A program made the translations under genes and the position numbers. 64,000 bases of DNA. Origin: Castor canadensis (lineage: Eukaryota; Chordata; Mammalia; Rodentia; Castoridae). The number at the start of each line of letters is the position of its first letter. Within the stretch, counting starts at the first letter, position 1. The stretch lies in the NCBI RefSeq assembly GCF_047511655.1, contig NC_133401.1, forward strand, positions 11,192,001-11,256,000, in the 5' to 3' direction. The notes under the pieces were generated by a model. That model was not told where the DNA came from. It did not search any database and saw only the letters and a program-made list of their open reading frames with translations. Of this stretch, positions 59,322 to 64,000 are shown piece after piece.

Positions 59322-60803
59322 GAGTCCATTCTGTGTATTCTTGCTAATCTTAGTCAGCTCTCTATCTGGGGAGCCCCAGGCTTTGGACTGTGACTCTTTT
59401 TTTTTTCAGTGCTGGGGACTGAACTCAGGGCCATGCACTTGCCAGGCAAGCGCTCTTCCACTGAGCTAAACCCCTAACCCCTGGACTGTGATTCTTGTAT
59501 ACTCCCTACCTGAGTGGGGAATGCTGTTACCCTAACTCTGGTTTCCATACTTATTATTCTTGTGCAGGCACCATTCTTGGGTCATGCACCACAGCCATAC
59601 CACCTACTCAGTGTGCTTTCGTGATAGTCAGTGTATCTGTTTTAACCCCATTTATTGCTCTTGGGAGCAATGGCGAGAGGTCCAAAGTTTTCAGCTCATT
59701 AATCACACCTGGGTTAGTGACTCCAACAAACCTGTGTCTGTACTATGATGTGTGTCCTGAAATAGCTGAAAACACCAGGCTTGGGCACCTGTGGGGGGCT
59801 AGCCTGGGAAAGGACCTAAGGTTAAATGACAAGTATATATGCCCAAAAGATAACAGTGGGACATGCAGTTGTGTGTACTATAAACAACTCTACTGCCCTT
59901 GTTGGGTTATGAAAGGTGGGCAACTTAGCTTAAAGGGGAGGTCCATACCTCACATACAATTGCCATTCTTTTACAAAAAAGGAAGCAACCCTGACTGCAC
60001 TCTTGCTGCCTGTAGCCCTGTAAATTTCACTATTTTCAACCTCAATTATACAGACTGGGAAGCTGGGGAAAAGTCTGACATTTAATCTATAAAAAGGGAA
60101 CAGACCCCAGTACTTTGCTGCATTTCCAACTATTCACAATCACTCGTGAGAGCTCCTCATTCCAGGCCTTTCACTCATTTTATGAGGAGATACAAAGTGA
60201 ATTTCCCATCTCAGTTGCAACCAAAAACCTGTTGCTCTCACTAGCTGAGTCCACAGCTTAAAGTCTGAATGTAACTTCTTGTGATGTTTGTAGAGAAAAC
60301 AAATATGACAAGAGCTCTATAATGAAACCACTCTCCCAGCCATGGGGAGAGCATTTGGCTCCTAAAAACCTCTATTATTATGAATTACTGTATCTCCCAT
60401 CCAAAAGACCAATTCTCCACTTAATCTGCTTGGGACAAAGATTTTACAATAATGCTACTCAGGAGACTCAGTGGTGGGGAGGGGGCTCCCAATCACACGG
60501 AGCCCCAACCTCAGCCTCTGGCTACAATAGCCTGGCATAATCTCAATGTGAGTAACTGCTGATTACAGATTAATGATGAGAAAAAGGTAATTAAAGAGAT
60601 TACCAGCAAGATAAAAAAGCTTGTCCATGTCCCTGTGTAGACCTGAAAGGGACAAAGTCCCAAAGACCTATGCGGGGCTGGTTCTCAACCCTAGGTGGGT
60701 TCAAGACCGTGATAGGGACCATGTTCCTTGTCTTAAGAGCATCCTGATATTACCCTGTCTGATCCCCTGGTACTGGGGTCTTTATCAAGATGATGCTCTT
60801 TGA
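59322..60803 (+). pseudogene. env remnant, interrupted by an ID SINE
   Basis: A signal-peptide-like hydrophobic start lies at 59322. After the SINE the surface-subunit frame is open from 59495 to 60085 (196 codons), with several Cys and N-linked sites (NFTIFNLNYT). Further surface-subunit words occur near 60225-60270. The transmembrane subunit is represented only by its end near 60685-60800, with a hydrophobic stretch. The fusion-peptide/immunosuppressive region is not seen, so most of the ectodomain of that subunit is deleted. The frame breaks several times. Confidence 0.75.
59384..59496 (-). repeat. ID SINE in env, with 15-bp target-site duplication
   Basis: The SINE occupies 59399-59481 in antisense: T-run, 'cagtgctggggactgaactc', 'gccaggcaagcgctcttcca', 'ctgagctaaacccctaaccc'. 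The flanks are TGGACTGTGACTCTT (59384-59398) and TGGACTGTGATTCTT (59482-59496), one mismatch. Confidence 0.92.
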
Positions 60804-60825
60804 CCCAGAAGTGGGTCTGAGCATC

Positions 60826-60833
60826 AAAGGGGG
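60826..60833 (+). promoter_or_regulatory. polypurine tract of the provirus
   Basis: AAAGGGGG lies immediately upstream of the 3' LTR, at the position of the plus-strand primer for reverse transcription. Confidence 0.75.
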
Positions 60834-60838
60834 CATAA

Positions 60839-61157
60839 TGGCAGGGGGGAGAAGAGAGATTAAAGAGTGCTAAGGTGAAACAAAGAAAACTGGAGTTGAA
60901 GGCTGTTACCTGAGACCAGAAGAGGTCACCTCGCCACAGAGGTTAAAACACCCAATGAAATGACATGTGATTATGTATGGGACAAGCTGCACCCCATTTC
61001 TGTAACCTGCTCTAAATGGTAAATAAGGAAAGCCCCATTTGTTCTCAGGACTCAGCCCTTGGACTCGAGTCCACTGAGTTGCTGCCAGCTTGATTAATAA
61101 ACTTGCTTCCCAAAAACTTTGGAGTCCTCTAGCCTCAGCCTGAACCCTCCTGTTACA
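60839..61157 (+). repeat. 3' LTR of the class I provirus
   Basis: It starts TGGCAGGG, ends TTACA and is about 319 bp. It has the degenerate TATA-like AAATAAGG near 61021 and AATAAA at 61096-61101. Its right half matches 55337-55500. Confidence 0.82.
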
Positions 61158-61262
61158 TGGCCACTGTGGAAATCACTGTGGAGGTTCCTCACAAACCAAA
61201 CACAGAATTACCATATGGTCCTTTTTATGCTCCTGGGCACACATCCACGGAACAGAAGTCAT
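61158..61262 (+). mobile_element. old L1 ORF2 C-terminal fragment, plus strand
   Basis: 'ggccactgtggaaatcactg', 'gaggttcctcacaaaccaaa' and 'atgctcctgggcacacatcc' are sense ORF2 end words. It directly follows the provirus's 3' LTR. Confidence 0.7.
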
Positions 61263-61312
61263 TTCCATCTGATCCATGTTATCCTTTTCTCATCTTTACC
61301 AGAGACATGGCG

Positions 61313-61685
61313 AGAGTAACCATCCTTGCCTTGCTCCAGATCTTAGTGGGAAAGCTTTCCCTTCCCCCATCAGTTATTATTTTCACCATGGTTTGTCACA
61401 AATGGCCTTTGCTATGGTAAAGAAATTTGCTTCTATACCCAAACTTCTTTTCATACACTTTTTGACCTGAGCTTTTTCTCAAGATTTTATCACTACCCCT
61501 GTGTCATTCTGATGACATTAGCAGAGTGTCTTTTCCACCCTTCACTTTCAGGCTGTGTAAAAGGTGAAGTGAGTCTTGTGTAGGCAGCATGTAGTGGGAC
61601 TTTTAAAAACAAATTCAGCCTCTCTGTGTCTCTTGAGGGAAAGGTTTAATCCATGTACATTCAAAGTAGCTGCTGCTAGGTGCAG
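61313..61685 (-). mobile_element. old L1 fragment, minus strand
   Basis: 'cttgccttgctccagatctt' and 'catgtacattcaaagtagct' with 'gtgtaggcagcatgtagt' are antisense L1 words from reverse-transcriptase and endonuclease parts, joined with deletions. Confidence 0.65.
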
Positions 61686-61689
61686 ACTT

Positions 61690-61886
61690 AAAAGTGTTGG
61701 ACAGGTGTGGTGGTGACTGCCTGCAATCCCAGCCATATGGGAGGCAGAAGTAGGCGGATCATGGTGAGACCTTACCAAAAAATAAACTAAAATCAAAAAA
61801 GACTAGGGGCATGCCTCAAGTGGTAGCACAGTTGCATAGTAAGTGTGGGACCCTGAGTTTGATCCCCAATGCCATAAAAAAAGAGA
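61690..61886 (+). repeat. fused B1-ID SINE
   Basis: A B1 part ('caggtgtggtggtgactgcc', 'gggaggcagaagtaggcgga') with an A-rich linker, then an ID part ('catgcctcaagtggtagcac', 'gagtttgatccccaatgcca') and an A-tail. Confidence 0.8.
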
Positions 61887-62119
61887 TTTGTCAGTGTAAA
61901 TCCATTTATTTGTGTGTGATCTCCTACCTAGGCTCCACGATCCACTGTTAGTCTGTTGTGTCAACTCCCAGATGCCCCTAGTGAGAAGCATGACCATCAG
62001 GCAGCAGCTAGAAGTGACGGCAAACCCCTGCCCTAGAGAAACTGGGGGATGTGTTTTACCCCTTCTCTGCACTGCTGGTGGGTGTGACCCCTGGAAGTGC
62101 CAGATGCCTTATTTTGTGT

Positions 62120-62285
62120 TCTGCTACTTTACTAGATTGACAAGTTTTTGAGTGGAATCTTTCAGTGTTTCACATGTAGGATCATGTCATCTGAAAATAA
62201 AGTGAAGTTTACTTCTTCCTTTTCATTTTAAGCCTTTCATTTCTTTTTCTTGTCTGATGCTCTTGCTAGTATCTCTTTGCTATGT
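62120..62285 (-). mobile_element. L1 reverse-transcriptase fragment, minus strand
   Basis: 'ggatcatgtcatctgaaaat' and 'cttcttccttttcattttaa' are antisense to the FADD region of ORF2. Confidence 0.7.
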
Positions 62286-62479
62286 GTTCTAGGGAGATTC
62301 ACATGTACATACTCCCTTGCACCCCCAGACCTAATGAGGCTTAGGATGCAGGTTCTTAGGTGGGAACTGTGAAATTGGGACATAATGCATGGACAAGTTG
62401 CTTCCAGGAGTAATCAATGCACCTGTTTTCCTTCCCCTCCCCTCACAACTGGGGTATACACTCAGCAAGTCACACCTGC

Positions 62480-62660
62480 TAGGTTAGCATTCCACTACTT
62501 GAGTCACACCAGCAGCTCTTTTTGATTCAGTTAATATTTTCAGACTGGGTCTCCTGATTTAGCCCCAATCATACCTTGGGTAAAGATCCTTTACCTCTGC
62601 CTGCATCATAGCCCTGGTTACAGGCAGATGCCATCACTCCTGGCCCTTTGACCAGTTTTG
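62480..62660 (-). repeat. probable B1-ID type SINE, minus strand, decayed
   Basis: An antisense ID-like part ('ttccactacttgagtcacac') and B1-like part ('tgggtctcctgatttagccc', 'acaggcagatgccatcactcc' in pieces). Confidence 0.5.
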
Positions 62661-63240
62661 ATTTCCTAGCAAGCCTGGAAAAGAGGATTGGGAAGTGCCT
62701 CGAAACTGCCTAGGCCCTCAGAGGTCTGTACTCTGCATGCCAGGTAGATCCATAAAGCTCAATTAGGAACTTGGTTGTGAACAGCAGTGTTGGAAGAGTG
62801 TGCTGGAAAACCACTCCTGTGAGAAACTCAAAGCTTTGGATTTCAAAGCATGCATTGTCCTGATCCTGGGAGAGGAGCTCCTCCCAGAAGTGCTTAAGCA
62901 CCCCTGTAAAATTGCCACGTTGTTCAGTGGTCTAGAGACTCTCGTGAATGTCCTGTCCCTTCCACTCCTGGAGATGGGAAAATGAAGAGGTACCTCGGGA
63001 ACCTTAGAGGTTGGGCTAAGGCCCCAGTGCACTACCTCAGGGATAAGCTGAGTTCTGGGATCGTTCCTGACCCTAAGGCAGGGTCCAGGACGAGATGGTG
63101 CCTCACTTTCCCACCCTGTTTAGTAGGGGTGTTTCCTTAACTGCCCAGGCACAGTAGCCCTCAATGTGTTTCTCAACTTCTCCTGGAGAGAACCCATTCC
63201 TGCGCAGATTCAGAGATGCATGGCTGAGGAGGGTCGCGGC
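62661..63240. other. non-repetitive intergenic DNA, possibly regulatory
   Basis: More GC-rich than the rest of the window and without a recognised repeat. Open frames on both strands (62763-63032 minus, 62800-62985 plus) have no identifiable domain. It lies downstream of the minus-strand homeobox exon. Confidence 0.4.
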
Positions 63241-63259
63241 GTCCTAGACACCACGTTAG

Positions 63260-63284
63260 TGACGTCATTAGACTGATGACGTCA
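63260..63284. promoter_or_regulatory. two perfect CRE palindromes
   Basis: TGACGTCA at 63260-63267 and again at 63277-63284, 17 bp apart start to start; a half site TGACGT follows near 63307. CREB/CREM/ATF factors bind this motif. It could serve an unseen promoter or enhancer; it is downstream of the homeobox gene's poly(A) site. Confidence 0.55.
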
Positions 63285-63354
63285 TTCAGTCACTAGGATT
63301 TGATATTGACGTTTGGGTGTGGGGGAACTCAAGCAAAGCACAGAAAACACAGCA

Positions 63355-63907
63355 ATGAGGAAAGACAGGTTGATTTATTTCGCCTTACAGAAAAACATAA
63401 ATCCCTGAGATCTGAGCTGGGCAGAAACTCAACCAATGATGGTGTCGGTCAGTGTCCTTCCATAGGACAGGGTTTGAGTCACAGACATCTTCCCGGGGCT
63501 GTGGGCGTCAGAGGACACCCTGAAAACCACTCCAACCTCACCCCTCAGTGCAGGCATTCTGGCAAGAGGTACCTGTCTAGGCTGCTGGGATCGTTGTCCC
63601 CAGGCAAGGCATAGAGCTCCACCAGTTGGTTGATGTCCTAGGGCATGGAAGTCCAAGGAGGGGCCGCATCTTCCAGGTGGATCTCATGGATGTCACAGGG
63701 CTCCGAAGCACACTGTGAGCTCGATGCTGGGCCACCAGTCGCTCCCGGTCCCTTGTCTCCAGAACACCCCTGTGGCTTCTGCTTAGCGTCGTCTGAGCCT
63801 CTGGAACCGGCTGATAGGGTGTCAGCCTCATTCCCTCCTGGTGTTGGGTTTGGCTCTTTCTCTTGCTGCTGTTTTTTCCACCTCACAAGATTGTTCTTAA
63901 ACCAGCC
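63355..63907 (-). pseudogene. 3' terminal exon of a paired-like homeobox gene, with premature stop
   Basis: On the minus strand a good acceptor (gtctcttccctcgcag) is followed by GGC TGG TTT, reading GWFKNNLVRWKKQQQEKE. This is a homeodomain recognition helix entered at residue 47, the usual phase-0 intron place in paired-class genes. Trp48, Phe49, Asn51, Arg55 and Trp56 are kept, but positions 52-54 are N, L, V instead of the usual basic residues; Lys replaces Gln50. The frame continues for 89 codons to TAG (63640-63638). The same frame then stays open for 30 more codons (LVELYALPGDNDPSSL, YLLPECLH) to TGA at 63547-63545. AATAAA lies at 63379-63374. The gene may be a fast-evolving eutherian homeobox gene (Rhox or similar); I cannot name it. 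Whether it is dead, or ends at the TAG, is undecided. Confidence 0.72.
63374..63379 (-). terminator. poly(A) signal AATAAA of the homeobox exon
   Basis: AATAAA on the minus strand, about 165 bases after the downstream stop codon. Cleavage would be expected near 63355. Confidence 0.6.
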
Positions 63908-64000
63908 CTGCGAGGGAAGAGACGGCAGGTTAATAAAGATGGGGGAGTCCATGCAGAAACCCCAGGACTCCCAGGAAGCAGCTTAACTTATTTTTTTTTT
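63908..64000 (-). other. intron of the homeobox gene, cut by the window edge
   Basis: Only the last 93 bases are present, with a pyrimidine-rich acceptor tract. Upstream exons with homeodomain helices 1 and 2 lie outside the window. Confidence 0.6.

Larger units (their letters stand above)
55337..61157 (+). mobile_element. decayed class I (gammaretrovirus-like) endogenous retrovirus
   Basis: Order: a 5' LTR remnant (to 55500), a leader, a gag matrix-like part, an L1 insertion, the pol connection/RNase H/integrase, env with an ID insertion, a polypurine tract (60826-60833) and the 3' LTR (60839-61157). Protease and the reverse-transcriptase palm are missing. Every gene has stops or frameshifts, so it is a fossil with no coding capacity for particles. 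Confidence 0.88.

Noticed and set aside
59495..60085. Domesticated env (syncytin-like) gene
   Set aside because: Only part of the surface subunit is open; an ID SINE splits the start, further frameshifts follow and most of the transmembrane subunit is missing.
63577..63831. 84-codon minus-strand frame overlapping the homeobox exon
   Set aside because: A different frame of the same exon; the homeodomain helix and splice phase fix the correct one.

Overview
This is gene-poor, repeat-rich mammalian DNA. The organism is a rodent: ID-type (tRNA-derived) and B1-type SINEs and fused B1-ID SINEs are scattered throughout. The L1 lineage and the wording of the ID-like SINE suggest the beaver side of the tree (Castorimorpha). 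That species guess is inference. There is no bacterial or phage signal, and almost every long open frame is a remnant of a repeat or a simple-sequence artefact.

Layout. (1) 2.3-25.8 kb holds four minus-strand exons of a non-processed WARS2 (mitochondrial tryptophanyl-tRNA synthetase) pseudogene. Splice sites and intron phases still fit together, but the exons carry a nonsense codon, an L1 insertion and reading-frame deletions. L1 pieces, SINEs, MIRs and a pogo/Tigger fossil fill the introns. They include a 5-kb L1 (8.3-13.3 kb) with a perfectly placed 81-bp target-site duplication and an apparent 3' transduction. (2) 25.9-35.5 kb is intergenic sequence with MIR and L1 remnants, including two L1 tails integrated at the same nucleotide. 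(3) 35.55-52.81 kb is a 17-kb tandem array of about seven 1.8-3.2-kb units. Six of them carry a promoter-like module (RFX X-box, CRE-like site, CCAAT box), and five of those six have a splice-donor-like site downstream. (4) 52.8-54.9 kb is an old L1. (5) 54.9-61.16 kb is a decayed class I (gammaretrovirus-like) endogenous retrovirus. Its left edge abuts an unrelated class II-like LTR, and it carries an L1 and an ID SINE insertion. (6) 61.2-62.7 kb is more L1 and SINE sequence. (7) 63.36-63.91 kb is the 3' terminal exon of a minus-strand homeobox gene of paired-like type. Its homeodomain recognition helix is degenerate and an in-frame stop lies 30 codons before the apparent original end.

No intact, confidently functional protein gene is fully contained in the window. 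The most interesting items are the promoter-bearing macrosatellite, the decayed WARS2 duplicate and the homeobox terminal exon.
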